Below, piece by piece: positions 31,394 through 40,765 of a stretch of DNA of 64,000 bases. The notes under the pieces are model-generated. The model was given only the letters and a program-made list of their open reading frames with translations, ran no database searches and had not been told where the DNA came from. Origin of the DNA: Nocardia stercoris. GTDB lineage: Bacteria > Actinomycetota > Actinomycetes > Mycobacteriales > Mycobacteriaceae. The first letter of the stretch is position 1, and every line of letters starts with the position of its first letter. The stretch covers positions 1 through 64,000 of the forward strand of contig NZ_RFFH01000001.1 of assembly GCF_003696265.1 (NCBI RefSeq). The letters are read 5' to 3'. Both the position numbers and the translations under genes were made by a program.

Positions 31394-32425
31394 TCAGTTC
31401 TCGGTGATCGACGCCGCGGTGTCGGGCGAGTGCCGGACGCGGACGACGAGTTTGCCGGTGGCGCGGTCGTTCTCCATATCGTCGTGGGCTCGGGGTACCT
31501 GCTCCAGGCCGTCGTAGACGCGGTCCACCGGGAAGGTGAGTTCGCCGGCGGCGACGGCGTCGAGGATCTCCTGGAACACGTGCGGTGGCAGGTCGGTGGC
31601 GTCGCCGAAGTAGCCGGCCAGCCGCACGCCTCGGGGCAGGTACTCGTTGGGGGAGAAGTCGCGGACCGTGTACTGGTTGGACAGGCTGCCGCCGAAACAG
31701 GCCGTGCCGTGCACGCGGACCGCGCGCAGCGTATCGGGCAGGGTCGGGGTGCCGACGAGGTCGAGGGCGGTATCCACGCCGTCGGGGTACAGCTCGCGCA
31801 CAGCGGCGGCGACCGCACCGGTGTCGAGGACGGGATGGTCGACGCCGTGCTCGCGCAGCGTCTGCAGCCGCTCGGGCCGCCGGGTGGTGGCCAGGACCGT
31901 GGCGCCGCGCCAGCGGGCGAGGGCGGCGGCGGCCAGACCCACCGAGGACGTGCCGCCACGGATCAGGACGGTCTGGCCGGGCCGCAGATCGAGGCCGACG
32001 GTGAGCGAGCCGTAAGCGGTCTGCACCATTTCGGGCAAGGCGCCCAACACTTCCCACGGCAGATCGGTATCGACGGGGATGACCTGGGACAGCGGTACCG
32101 AGGTGTATTCGGCGTAGCCGCCGTCGTAGGTGCGGCCCATGTCGCCCATCATGGCGACGACGCGCTGCCCGACGGCGAGTCCGCTGCCGGCGGGCGCCGC
32201 GTCGACGACGCCCGCCGCCTCGATGCCCGGCACCCGCGGGAAGGTGACGCCCACGCTGACGCCGAGTCGCAGCTTCAGTTCGGAGCGGTTGAGGCCGAAC
32301 GCCTCGACACGGATGCGGACCCAGCCGTCCCGGTCCGGCGGGACGGGCAGCGTGGTCGGTCGCAGGTTGGTGACGGGTCCGGGCGCGGTGAGCTGGACGG
32401 CGCGCATCGTGGTGGGCGTGGGCAT
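31394..32425 (-). CDS. Zinc-independent MDR-family oxidoreductase (quinone reductase-like)
   Basis: A 343-residue medium-chain dehydrogenase/reductase. The N-terminal GroES-like fold ([33 protein letters not shown]) leads into a Rossmann domain with [26 protein letters not shown], typical of NADPH-dependent quinone oxidoreductases and related zinc-free enzymes. The structural zinc cysteines are absent. The substrate is unknown. The start at 32425 ([12 protein letters not shown]) has AGAAGG upstream; the second Met is seven codons further on. It is divergent from an ArsR-like regulator 147 bp away, which is its likely regulator. Confidence 0.88.
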   Translation of the reverse strand: MPTPTTMRAVQLTAPGPVTNLRPTTLPVPPDRDGWVRIRVEAFGLNRSELKLRLGVSVGVTFPRVPGIEAAGVVDAAPAGSGLAVGQRVVAMMGDMGRTYDGGYAEYTSVPLSQVIPVDTDLPWEVLGALPEMVQTAYGSLTVGLDLRPGQTVLIRGGTSSVGLAAAALARWRGATVLATTRRPERLQTLREHGVDHPVLDTGAVAAAVRELYPDGVDTALDLVGTPTLPDTLRAVRVHGTACFGGSLSNQYTVRDFSPNEYLPRGVRLAGYFGDATDLPPHVFQEILDAVAAGELTFPVDRVYDGLEQVPRAHDDMENDRATGKLVVRVRHSPDTAASITEN

Positions 32426-32517
32426 GGCGGCCTTCTTCCCGGGTGGCAGGGTCGGTCAGCGGAGATCAACCCGCGGCCGGTGCCCCGGCATTCCCGGCGG
32501 CGCGGCTGCGTCGCCTG

Positions 32518-32535
32518 CTTGCTAATCTATGCAAG
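32518..32535. promoter_or_regulatory. Inverted repeat CTTGC-N8-GCAAG, probable ArsR-family operator
   Basis: A perfect 5-8-5 inverted repeat with an AT-rich centre (TAATCTAT), lying 38 bp before the regulator start and about 92 bp before the divergent oxidoreductase start. The centre could double as a -10 box. It is the only clear dyad seen in the 147-bp divergent region. Confidence 0.5.
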
Positions 32536-32572
32536 TACGCTATTCGGGCACGGGTCCGGCGGGAGGAGTGAG

Positions 32573-32902
32573 ATGCCGTCGTCGCAACAGCCGCTGTATC
32601 GCATGAAGGCCGAGTTCTTCAAGACGCTGGGGCATCCGGTGCGCATCCGGGTCCTCGAACTGCTCAGCCGGCGGCCACACGCGGTGTCCGAGATGCTCGG
32701 TGACATCGAGATCGAGGCCGCGAATCTGTCCCAGCAACTGTCGGTGCTGCGCCGCGCCGGCCTGGTGATCGCGCACCGGGACGGGTTGTCGGTGACCTAC
32801 GAGCTCACCTCGCCCGAGGTCGCCGAACTGCTCGCCACCGCGCGCACGATCCTGACCGGCGTCGTCGCCGGCCGGGCCGAGGCGCTGGGCAGCCCGGCAT
32901 GA
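32573..32902 (+). CDS. ArsR-family winged-helix regulator
   Basis: A 109-residue protein starting at ATG 32573 after GGGAGGAG. It has a winged helix-turn-helix of the ArsR type: FFKTLGHPVRIRVLELLSRRPHAVSEM, then IEIEAANLSQQLSVLRRAGLVIAHRDGLSVTYELTSPEV. The ELCVC-type metal-binding motif of classical ArsR/SmtB sensors is not present (there is no cysteine in this region), so it is probably not a metal sensor of that kind. Its last four bases overlap the start of the next gene, and it faces the oxidoreductase across a palindromic site. Confidence 0.88.
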   Translation: MPSSQQPLYRMKAEFFKTLGHPVRIRVLELLSRRPHAVSEMLGDIEIEAANLSQQLSVLRRAGLVIAHRDGLSVTYELTSPEVAELLATARTILTGVVAGRAEALGSPA

Positions 32903-33264
32903 AGCCGTCACTGCCGCAGCGCATCCGCTACATCTGCGGCGGGACCCTGCCGGCCTCGATGTCGGACTGGGTCCTGCGCGACCTCACCGGCCCGGGTGCC
33001 GCCCGGCGGTACCTGATGCGGCTGCTCATCCCGATTCTCGCGCCGTTGTGCCTGTTCCTGCTGATCCCGGGTCCGCTGTGGATGGGCCTGGCCATGATGG
33101 CGCTGCTGTATCTGCCGCTGATCTATTTCGCGGTGGCCCTGATGTACGTGTACCGCCGGCATCGGCTCGTGGCGCACGGTCTGGATCCGGCTCTGGCGGA
33201 CGCCCGGGAACGCGAGCGCGCCGCCGCCGAGCGCGCCGCTTATGAGCGGCGTCACGGCCGGTAG
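32899..33264 (+). CDS. DUF5313-like small membrane protein
   Basis: A 121-residue protein translationally coupled by ATGA overlap to the ArsR-like regulator. The N-terminal PSLPQRIRYICGGTLPASMSDWVLRDLTGPGAARRYLMR resembles the DUF5313 family of mycobacterial and nocardial membrane proteins. Two hydrophobic helices follow (LLIPILAPLCLFLLIP and MALLYLPLIYFAVALMYV), then a charged C-terminal tail rich in Arg, Glu and Ala. Function is unknown. The coupling suggests it is made together with the regulator. Confidence 0.8.
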   Translation: MKPSLPQRIRYICGGTLPASMSDWVLRDLTGPGAARRYLMRLLIPILAPLCLFLLIPGPLWMGLAMMALLYLPLIYFAVALMYVYRRHRLVAHGLDPALADARERERAAAERAAYERRHGR

Positions 33265-33387
33265 ATCCGCTCGCACGTCGCCGTCGAGCTGTATATCATG
33301 CGGAGCGCTACTGCAGAAGTGGATACGGCTGGGGGCCGGCGGTAGCCGGGTTTCGAACGGCGTTGCCCGGGCGTCGGATCAGGAGGC

Positions 33388-35463
33388 GTGGTGCGGCTGG
33401 CGCCGGGCTCGGCATTCGCCGGGTACAGGATCGAACGGCTGCTCGGGGTGGGCGGCATGGGCGTGGTGTATCTGGCGCAGCATCCACGGCTCGAGAAATG
33501 GGTGGCGCTGAAGGTCCTCAACGAGAGTCTGGCCGCCGAACCGGCCGCCCGGGCCCGATTCGACCGCGAAGCCGCGGTCGCGGCCCGGCTGGAACACCCC
33601 AATATCGTTGCGGTCCTGGACCGTAACAGCCCCGAGGACGAATATCTCTGGCTGTCCATGCCTTTCGTCGACGGCTGCGACGCCGCGGCGCTGGTGCCGC
33701 CCGGCTGCGGCGGCATGGACCCGGCCCGCGCGGCCGACCTGATCGAGCAGGCCGCGCGCGGCCTCGACCACGCCCATCGGATGGGTGTGATCCACCGAGA
33801 TGTCAAGCCCGCCAACATTCTCGTCACCGTCGACCCTGACGGCGTGGAGCGGGCGCTGGTCAGCGATTTCGGTCTCGCCACCAGTCTGCACGCCGCGGCC
33901 ACCGCCTCCTCGATCGGCGGTTCCTTCGCCTACACCGCACCCGAGCGGTTCCGCGGCGAGATCGTCGATCAGCGGTCGGACGTCTACTCGCTCGGTGTCA
34001 CGCTCTATCAGTTGCTCACCGGCGAGTTGCCGTACACCTATGTGGATCAGGCGGCGCTGATGGCGGCTCATCTGCAGGAGTCGCCGCCGCGACTGTGCGA
34101 TCTGTGGCCGGAGCTGCCGGTGGGGCTGACCGAGGTGATCGTCACCGCGCTCGCCAAGGATCCGCTGGACCGGTTCGCCAGCTGTGGCGAAATGGCCCGG
34201 GCTGTACTGGAAGCCGTCACGCCGTCGCCGGAAGTGACCGGCAGCCCGCCGATTCGGCCGAACACGGGTGGTGACACCGGCCGATATCTGCTGCCGCCCG
34301 GGGGATTCGACGTGCCGAGCGGGGTGGAAGTGCTGCGGTCCGAGCGGACGCGGGTGTCGGCCGAGCGCACCCGCAGCCGGCCGCCGGAGGGGGGCCGGCA
34401 TCGCTCCCAGCTGGGCCGGCGCAATCTGCTGCGGGCGGCGCTGGCCGCGGGGGCGATCGCCGCGGTCGGCGGGGTGGGCGCGATCGTGGTGCGCGGCAAG
34501 TCTTCCGCCGGGACCGAGCCGGTGTCGACCGCGCCGGCGCTCGCCCCGGTGAAGCTGGATACCGGTCGTACGCAAGGGATTCGCGCGCTGGCTTACAGTC
34601 CGGACGGTACGCAGCTGGCGGTCGGCGCGGACATGGGCGTCCTGCAGATCTTCGGGGTGCGGGACCGGCAGCGGACCGAGGTCCCGCCGGAGGGCGGCAC
34701 GATCGCCTCCCTGGGCTATTCGGCGGCGGGTGACCGGCTGACCGCCTGCGACATCCTGGGCACGGTGCGCCACTGGGGAATTCAGGGCGGCGTGCTGCAG
34801 CCGGTCGGAGATCAGGCGTTCACCAAGGCCGCGGTCTCGCGGGTCGCCGCGAGCCCGGACGGGTCGGTGCTGGCGGTGGTGGCCAACGGCTCGGTGCAGT
34901 TGTACGACTCGACGGATCTGCACCCGTTCGGGGATCCGTTCGGGCAGAAGGCATCTCGCTTATCGTTCAGCCCCGACGGCGGGCAGCTGGCGGGTGTGCT
35001 GCCGCGCACCGACGGTGGCCGCAACGTGGTGACCATCTGGGACGTCCACTCCCGCAATGTGATCAGCGAGTGGGAGATCGCGGGCTCGGCCGGGGTGTAC
35101 TGCGCTGCCTTCCAGCCGTCGAGCAGCATCCTGGCCACCGGCGACTCCGAGGGCGCGATCCGGTTGTGGGACACCAGGACCGGCGCCGAGGTCGGGTCGA
35201 TGCAGATGCCCGGGGTCGAGGCGGCGAACCTCGTGTTCAACAGCAGCGGCTCGGTTCTGGCCAGTTTCGGTGGTGACAACACGGTGTCGTCGGGGGCCGG
35301 CCGGATCTGGTTGTGGAACGTGTCGGACCGGCGGGCCGCGCGGGAGCCGCTGGTGATTCCGGACCGCACGCTGGTCACCGCGGCCGCGTTCAGCCCGGAC
35401 GGGCGGCTGCTCGCCTCCGGTGGAACCCACGGCTCGCTGTATCTGTGGAAAGCCGACTGGTGA
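33388..35463 (+). CDS. Membrane Ser/Thr protein kinase with WD40-like extracytoplasmic part
   Basis: A protein of 691 residues. Kinase domain: glycine loop LLGVGGMGVVYLA, lysine in VALKVLN, catalytic IHRDVKPANI, SDFGLAT and the APERF segment, followed by LGVTLYQLLTGELPY. After a linker there is one transmembrane helix (residues about 350-371, RAALAAGAIAAVGGVGAIVV). The C-terminal half has WD40-like repeats (LAYSPDGTQLAVGAD; CAAFQPSSSILATGDSEGAIRLWDT; AAFSPDGRLLASGGTHGSLYLW), probably a sensory beta-propeller outside the membrane. Two adjacent GTG codons follow AGGAGG (33381-33386); 33391 has the better spacing. It stands 117 bp before the carboxylic acid reductase gene. Confidence 0.92.
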   Translation: MVRLAPGSAFAGYRIERLLGVGGMGVVYLAQHPRLEKWVALKVLNESLAAEPAARARFDREAAVAARLEHPNIVAVLDRNSPEDEYLWLSMPFVDGCDAAALVPPGCGGMDPARAADLIEQAARGLDHAHRMGVIHRDVKPANILVTVDPDGVERALVSDFGLATSLHAAATASSIGGSFAYTAPERFRGEIVDQRSDVYSLGVTLYQLLTGELPYTYVDQAALMAAHLQESPPRLCDLWPELPVGLTEVIVTALAKDPLDRFASCGEMARAVLEAVTPSPEVTGSPPIRPNTGGDTGRYLLPPGGFDVPSGVEVLRSERTRVSAERTRSRPPEGGRHRSQLGRRNLLRAALAAGAIAAVGGVGAIVVRGKSSAGTEPVSTAPALAPVKLDTGRTQGIRALAYSPDGTQLAVGADMGVLQIFGVRDRQRTEVPPEGGTIASLGYSAAGDRLTACDILGTVRHWGIQGGVLQPVGDQAFTKAAVSRVAASPDGSVLAVVANGSVQLYDSTDLHPFGDPFGQKASRLSFSPDGGQLAGVLPRTDGGRNVVTIWDVHSRNVISEWEIAGSAGVYCAAFQPSSSILATGDSEGAIRLWDTRTGAEVGSMQMPGVEAANLVFNSSGSVLASFGGDNTVSSGAGRIWLWNVSDRRAAREPLVIPDRTLVTAAAFSPDGRLLASGGTHGSLYLWKADW

Positions 35464-35580
35464 GGCGGGTCTGACCACAAGCCGTTATCCGGACAGATCG
35501 GACGCGCGATAACCTGAGCATGCTGAAAGTTTGCTCGATGCGTGGGGGGTGACACCAGTCCGATCGACGCAGGAGGCGGT

Positions 35581-38500
35581 ATGGCGGAGCAGGCGCAGCT
35601 GGACGCGGACCGAAGCGGGATCACGATGGGCCCGTCACCGCAGGTCACCGCCGCGATTCGGCAGCCCGGGATGCGGCTGTGCCGCATCATCGACACGATC
35701 ATGACCGGATACGCCGACCGGCCGGCACTCGGGGTCCGGGCCACCGAAGTGGTCACCGACCAGGGTGGTCGCCGGGTCCGGCGGCCGCTGCCCGCCTACG
35801 ACATCGTCACCTACGGCGAGCTGTGGGCGCAGGCCGGACGGATCGCCGCCGCCTGGCGGGACGACCCGCAGCCGGTGCGGGCCGGCGATTTCGTGGCGCT
35901 GGTCGGCTCCACCGGCGCGGACCTCTACACCGCCGAGCTGGCCGCCGTGCGGCTCGGCGCGGTCACCGTCCCGCTGCAGGCCGGTGCGCCGCCGCAGCAG
36001 TGGACCGAGATCATGGCCGACATCGAACCGCAGCTGGTGGCCACCGGCGTGGAACTGCTGGACAGTGTCGTCGACGCCGTGCGGGCCGGATTCCGGCCAC
36101 CGCACCTGGTGGTACTGGGCGCCCACGCCGACGACGACACCCACTTGGCGGCGGTCGCGGCCGCCCGCGAGCGCCTGGCCGACAGCCCGATCACGGTGTC
36201 GTTGCTGCAGACCGACGACGAACGGGGTGTGTCGCTGCCCGCGCCCGAGGTGCCGGTGCCGGGAGTCCGGGCGGACTCCTTGGCGCAGCTGCTGTATACC
36301 TCGGGAAGTACCGGCACGCCCAAGGGCGTGATGTATACCGACGAACTGATGTGCGGTCAATGGCTGGCGCCGTTGGTGTTCGATCCGGGCGACGAGCGGA
36401 CCGGCCCGGTGCGCACGCTGTCCTATCTGCCGCTCAGTCACCTCGCGGGTCGCGGCCAGCTGGTGTCGGCCCTGGTCAACGGTGGTAGCTGCATGTTCGC
36501 TGCGAGCAGTGACATGTCCTCGCTGTTCGAAGATTTCGAGCTGACCCGCCCGACCGTGATCATGTTCGTGCCGCGGGTCTGTGAGCTGATCCACCAGATG
36601 TTCCACAGCCGGGTCGACGGGCTGCTCGCCACGGGGATCGATCGTGCCGTGGCCGAGGAGCAGGTCCGCACCGAGCTGCGAACGCAGACCCTGGGCGGCC
36701 GGCTCGACTATGTCGTGTGCGGTGCGGCGCCGCTGTCGGCGGCCATGCGGACCTTCATGGAGTCCGTGCTCGGGCTGCCGCTGCACGACGGGTACGGGTC
36801 GACCGAGGCCGGCGGGGTGCTGGCCGACAATGTGATCAAACGGCCGCAGGTGATCGACTACAAGCTGGCCGACGTGCCCGAACTCGGCTACTTCGGCACC
36901 GACCGGCCGTATCCGCGCGGCGAACTGCTGGTCAAGACGGAGAACATGTTCGCCGGCTACTACCGCCGGCCCGATATCACCGCCGAAGTGTTCGACTCCG
37001 ACGGCTACTTCCGCACCGGTGACGTGATGGCGCAGGTCGGCCCGGACCGGCTGGTGTACGTCGACCGGCGCAACAATGTGCTGAAACTGTCGCAGGGCGA
37101 GTTCGTCGCGGTGGCGCAGCTGGAGGCGCTGTACGGGACGAGCCCGCTGATCCGGCAGATCTACGTCTACGGGTCCAGCGCGCGGTCCGCCGTGCTCGCG
37201 GTGGTGGTGCCCACCGACGCGGCGCGATCGGGGGACCCCAAGCAGGCGATCGCCGCCGAACTGCAGCGAGTGGCCCGGGAGGCCGAGCGTCCGCCGTACG
37301 AGATTCCGCGCGACTTCCTCATCGAGACCGAGCCGTTCACCCGGGAGAACGGATTGCTTTCCGGGGTAGGCAAACTCGCCCGCCCGCAGTTGAAGGCGAA
37401 GTACGCCGAGCGGCTCGAGCAGCTGTACGAGGCGATGGAGACCCAGCAGGCCGGCGAACTGAGCACGCTGCGCCGCGACGGTGCGGGACTGCCACCGCTG
37501 GAGACCGTCCGCCGGGCCGCGGCGGCCCTGCTCGGTGCGGACGGGGCCGAGGTGTCGCCGCAGGCCCGCTTCGGTGACCTGGGCGGGGACTCACTGTCGG
37601 CGCTGTCGCTGTCGACGCTGCTGGAGGAGATCTACGGGGTGTCGGTCCCGGTCGGCGACATCGTCAGCCCCGCCGTCGATCTGCGCGGGCTCGCCGACCA
37701 CGTCGAGCGGGCGATGACGTCCGGCGGCGGACCGACCGCACGCTCGGTGCACGGCAGCGGACCGTTGCAGGCCGCCGACCTCACGCTCGACAAATTCATC
37801 GACGCCCTGACCCTGGTTGCGGCGCATTCGATTCCGGCGGCCACCTCACCGCCGCGCACCGTGCTGCTCACCGGCGCGAACGGGTACCTCGGGCGGTTCC
37901 TGTGCCTGGAGTGGCTGGATCGGCTGGACGCGGTCGGCGGGCAGCTCGTCTGCATCGTGCGTGGCCGCGACGCCGCCGACGCCCGCAGCCGACTGGACGC
38001 GGCCTTCGACTCCGGTGACGCCACACTGCTGGCACGGTACCGCGGCCTCGCCGGCCGCCGGCTGCGCGTGCTGGCCGGTGACATCGGCGAACCGGAACTC
38101 GGCCTGCCGCAAGAACAGTGGCGGGAGCTGGCCGGGCAGGTCGACCTGATCGTGCACCCGGCGGCGCTGGTGAACCATGTGCTGCCCTACGACCAGCTGT
38201 TCGGGCCCAATGTCGCGGGCACCGCCGAGCTCATCCGGCTGGCGCTCACCGAGCGCCGCAAACCGGTGACCTACTTGTCTTCGGTGGGGGTGGCGTCGCA
38301 GACCGACCCCGCGGACTTCGACGAGAACGCCGATGTGCGGACCATGATTCCGCGCTGGAGGCTGGGCGACGACTACGCCAACGGCTACAGCGGCAGCAAG
38401 TGGGCCGGGGAGGTCCTGCTGCGGGAAGCCAACGAGCAGTACGGATTACCGGTGACGGTGTTCCGTTCGGACATGATCCTGGCGCACAGCTACTACGCCG

Positions 38501-39033
38501 GCCAGCTGAACGTGCCCGATGCCTTCACCCGATTGATCCTCAGCGTGCTCGCCACCCATCTGGCGCCGAAGTCGTTCTACCGCTTGGATTCCCTCGGGCA
38601 GCGGCAACGTTCGCACTACGACGGCCTGCCCGCCGATTTCACCGCGGCGGCGATCACCAAGCTGGGGGCGGGCACGACCGCCGGCGACACCACCTTCGAC
38701 GTGTTCAACCCGCACGACGACGGACTGTCGCTGGACCAGTTCGTGGACTGGCTGATCGAGGCCGGGCACCCGATCGAACGCATCGACGACTATCCCGACT
38801 GGTTCGCGAAATTTGAAGCGGCACTGCATGAATTGCCGGAGTGGCAGGCCAAGGCGTCGGTGCTGCCGCTGCTGCACGCGTACCGAGATCCGGCGGAGCC
38901 CCGCTGTGGATCCGAACTGCCGACCGCCAATTTCCGTGCGGCCGTGGAGCGTTCGGGGTCGGGGATTCCGCACCTGAACCGGGCCCTGATCGACAAGTAC
39001 GTATCCGATCTGCGGCTGCTGCAGTTGCTGTAA
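35581..39033 (+). CDS. car: Carboxylic acid reductase (A-T-R)
   Basis: A 1,150-residue enzyme reducing carboxylic acids to aldehydes with ATP and NADPH. The adenylation domain has [18 protein letters not shown]. The carrier domain has [10 protein letters not shown] with the phosphopantetheine Ser671. The reductase domain has [11 protein letters not shown] (about 764-774) and catalytic Tyr936/Lys940 in [11 protein letters not shown]. Length and order match Nocardia iowensis Car and mycobacterial FadD9. It needs activation by a phosphopantetheinyl transferase, not seen in this window. ATG 35581 follows AGGAGG; a start at 35542 would lack this site. It may act on fatty or aromatic acids. A link to the PKS is possible but unsupported. 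Confidence 0.96.
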   Translation: MAEQAQLDADRSGITMGPSPQVTAAIRQPGMRLCRIIDTIMTGYADRPALGVRATEVVTDQGGRRVRRPLPAYDIVTYGELWAQAGRIAAAWRDDPQPVRAGDFVALVGSTGADLYTAELAAVRLGAVTVPLQAGAPPQQWTEIMADIEPQLVATGVELLDSVVDAVRAGFRPPHLVVLGAHADDDTHLAAVAAARERLADSPITVSLLQTDDERGVSLPAPEVPVPGVRADSLAQLLYTSGSTGTPKGVMYTDELMCGQWLAPLVFDPGDERTGPVRTLSYLPLSHLAGRGQLVSALVNGGSCMFAASSDMSSLFEDFELTRPTVIMFVPRVCELIHQMFHSRVDGLLATGIDRAVAEEQVRTELRTQTLGGRLDYVVCGAAPLSAAMRTFMESVLGLPLHDGYGSTEAGGVLADNVIKRPQVIDYKLADVPELGYFGTDRPYPRGELLVKTENMFAGYYRRPDITAEVFDSDGYFRTGDVMAQVGPDRLVYVDRRNNVLKLSQGEFVAVAQLEALYGTSPLIRQIYVYGSSARSAVLAVVVPTDAARSGDPKQAIAAELQRVAREAERPPYEIPRDFLIETEPFTRENGLLSGVGKLARPQLKAKYAERLEQLYEAMETQQAGELSTLRRDGAGLPPLETVRRAAAALLGADGAEVSPQARFGDLGGDSLSALSLSTLLEEIYGVSVPVGDIVSPAVDLRGLADHVERAMTSGGGPTARSVHGSGPLQAADLTLDKFIDALTLVAAHSIPAATSPPRTVLLTGANGYLGRFLCLEWLDRLDAVGGQLVCIVRGRDAADARSRLDAAFDSGDATLLARYRGLAGRRLRVLAGDIGEPELGLPQEQWRELAGQVDLIVHPAALVNHVLPYDQLFGPNVAGTAELIRLALTERRKPVTYLSSVGVASQTDPADFDENADVRTMIPRWRLGDDYANGYSGSKWAGEVLLREANEQYGLPVTVFRSDMILAHSYYAGQLNVPDAFTRLILSVLATHLAPKSFYRLDSLGQRQRSHYDGLPADFTAAAITKLGAGTTAGDTTFDVFNPHDDGLSLDQFVDWLIEAGHPIERIDDYPDWFAKFEAALHELPEWQAKASVLPLLHAYRDPAEPRCGSELPTANFRAAVERSGSGIPHLNRALIDKYVSDLRLLQLL

Positions 39034-39039
39034 CCGAGT

Positions 39040-39081
39040 GCGGTCCATCCGTTCGGCTCGGGGGCCGAACGGATGGACCGC
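39040..39081 (+). terminator. Perfect 18-bp stem intrinsic terminator of car
   Basis: GCGGTCCATCCGTTCGGC (39040-39057) pairs without mismatch with 39064-39081 around a 6-base loop (TCGGGG). GCTGGGTTTT follows. It starts 6 bases after the car stop codon and precedes the convergent permease gene. Confidence 0.9.
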
Positions 39082-39115
39082 GCTGGGTTTTCAGATGATC
39101 GGGATGGATTGCGGC

Positions 39116-40543
39116 TCAGGCATTCCCGTCGTGGTGAGCGTTATGGTCGTGACCGGCGTGCTCGTTGTGACCCACGTGCTGGTCGTGGTCGGCATGCCCA
39201 TTGCCGCCACCGTGGTTGTGACCGGCGTGGGCCGGGTTGCCGTGTGCCGCATGCTCACTGTGACCGGCGTGCTGGTCGTGACCTCCGTGCGCACCGTGGT
39301 CGTGCCCACCATGCTCGTGGCCCTCGTGGCCCTCGTGGCCCTCGTGGCCCTCGTGGCCCTCGTGGCCCTCGTGGCCGCCGTGCCCGTGCCCTTCGTGTCC
39401 GCTGTGGTCCGCGTCCGGGGAGCCGCCCATCATGCGCAGCATGGGCAGGCCGCCGGTGCGGAAGAAGCGGATCACCAGGACCGCGGCCAGCAGGAGGAAT
39501 GCGAGGTTCAGCCAGGTGGTGTAGTTCCAGCTGATGCCCTCCTGCATGACCATGGTGCTGCGGCTGCGCGGTATGAGACCGGTTGTGCCGAACAGGATCT
39601 CGACCGCGTAGCCGGCGCCGACCATGGCGGCGTAGAAGGTGCCGAGGATAGTCAGCATCATCCGGGTGCCGTAGTAGCGGCGGTAGATGGCCAGGATCGG
39701 CAGGATCAGCAGGTCCGCGAAGATGAACGAGGTCACGCCGCCGAAGCTGATACCACCGGTCCACAGCACGGCCGCCAGCGGCACGTTGCCGATCGAGCAG
39801 ACGAAGCTGGCGATGGCCACCAGCGGGCCCACGATCGGACCCCAGATCGCTGACAGCAGTGGGTGATCGGCGAGGAAGAAGCTCTGCCAGAAGCTGTCCG
39901 GCACCCAGGCGGCGATGGCGCCGGCGATGAACAGCCCGATCACCAGGTCGCGCAGGATGGCGGCCCATTCCATGACGAAAACGTGTGCGACAGCGGTGAA
40001 TCCGCGCGCCGACCCGAGTCGTTGCAGGAACGAGCCGCCGTCGGCGACCGACATGTCCATCGCCGCATGGCCCTCCATGGAACCGGCCAGACCCCGATCG
40101 GCCTGTTCGCGGGCCTCGTCGATCAGCTTGCGCCGCACGAAGATCCGGAACAGCACCGCGACCAGCACGATCATGATGGGCCCGCCGATGAATTCGGCGG
40201 CGGTGAACTGCCATCCCATGAGCAGGGTCAGGATGATGCCGAGTTCCAGCACCAGGTTGGTGGACCCGATCTCGAAGGCCATGGCCGCCACGAACGACGC
40301 ACCCTTGCGGAACAGCGAGCGGGCCAGGGCGACGGCCGCGTAGGAGCACGAGGAGGAGGCCGCGCCGAGCACGGAGGCGACAGCCAGCGTGCGCGGCCGG
40401 TCGTCACCGAGCAGCCGGACGATGGTCGATTTGTGCACCACGGCCTGGACCACGGCGGACAGGGCGAATCCGAGGATCAGCGCCCACAGGATCTCCCAGG
40501 TCATGGACCCGGTCAGTGCGAGCGCGTGACCGATTGCGTTCAT
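39116..40543 (-). CDS. Permease (DUF318/ArsP-like) with histidine-rich metal-binding tail
   Basis: A 475-residue polytopic membrane protein. The N-terminal part matches the permease family PF03773: ALILGFALSAVVQAVV, VLGAASSSCSYAAVALARSLFRKGASFVAAMAFEIGSTNLVLELG, and FVCSIGNVPLAAVLWTGGISFGGV, with about eight to ten helices. The conserved Cys residues in SSSCSY and FVCSIGN could bind metal. From about residue 385 the protein is a soluble tail of about 90 residues dominated by His, Gly, Glu and Asp, including seven GHE units. The start at 40543 follows GAGGGGG. A CsoR-type operator lies about 60 bp upstream, implying copper-responsive expression. Related ArsP proteins export arsenicals, so the metal is inferred from the operator and tail only. 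Confidence 0.9.
   Translation of the reverse strand: MNAIGHALALTGSMTWEILWALILGFALSAVVQAVVHKSTIVRLLGDDRPRTLAVASVLGAASSSCSYAAVALARSLFRKGASFVAAMAFEIGSTNLVLELGIILTLLMGWQFTAAEFIGGPIMIVLVAVLFRIFVRRKLIDEAREQADRGLAGSMEGHAAMDMSVADGGSFLQRLGSARGFTAVAHVFVMEWAAILRDLVIGLFIAGAIAAWVPDSFWQSFFLADHPLLSAIWGPIVGPLVAIASFVCSIGNVPLAAVLWTGGISFGGVTSFIFADLLILPILAIYRRYYGTRMMLTILGTFYAAMVGAGYAVEILFGTTGLIPRSRSTMVMQEGISWNYTTWLNLAFLLLAAVLVIRFFRTGGLPMLRMMGGSPDADHSGHEGHGHGGHEGHEGHEGHEGHEGHEGHEHGGHDHGAHGGHDQHAGHSEHAAHGNPAHAGHNHGGGNGHADHDQHVGHNEHAGHDHNAHHDGNA
39314..39376 (-). repeat. Seven perfect 9-bp tandem repeats coding for Gly-His-Glu
   Basis: The + strand unit CTCGTGGCC occurs seven times without interruption; on the coding strand each unit gives Gly-His-Glu. 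All seven copies are identical at DNA level, unlike the more varied His-rich sequence on both sides, so the copy number may vary between strains. Confidence 0.97.
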
Positions 40544-40601
40544 CGTTGGCCCCCTCGAGCCGATGCGGGCGGCGGATCGCCGCCTTGTCGGGGTCGAAGA
40601 T

Positions 40602-40618
40602 ATACCCCTGGGGGGTAT
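40602..40618. promoter_or_regulatory. CsoR-type operator upstream of the permease gene
   Basis: ATACCCC-TGG-GGGGTAT is a perfect 7-3-7 dyad. It matches the TACCC/GGGTA-type operators bound by copper-sensing CsoR repressors. It lies 59-75 bp upstream of the permease start. No csoR gene is present in the window, so the repressor would act in trans. The remaining intergenic sequence up to 40765 shows no gene. Confidence 0.75.
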
Positions 40619-40765
40619 TGGTCAAGCCGCGAAGAGGCGCGGCGGACGGGCGTCCGGGCGGTCGCCGTCGGCGGACCGCCGTGACCCTGTCGTCAAAGGT
40701 GAGCGCGTCGGCGGGAGAGTATCCGGCTGGGCTGGCAAAGCCCGATCGGCGGCGTACGCGAGCGC

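Noticed and set aside
35542..35580. Earlier start for the carboxylic acid reductase
   Set aside because: It would translate through the AGGAGG ribosome site that serves ATG 35581.
35464..35580. GTTATC...GATAAC inverted repeat before car
   Set aside because: Only six base pairs separated by a long spacer; too weak to call as an operator.
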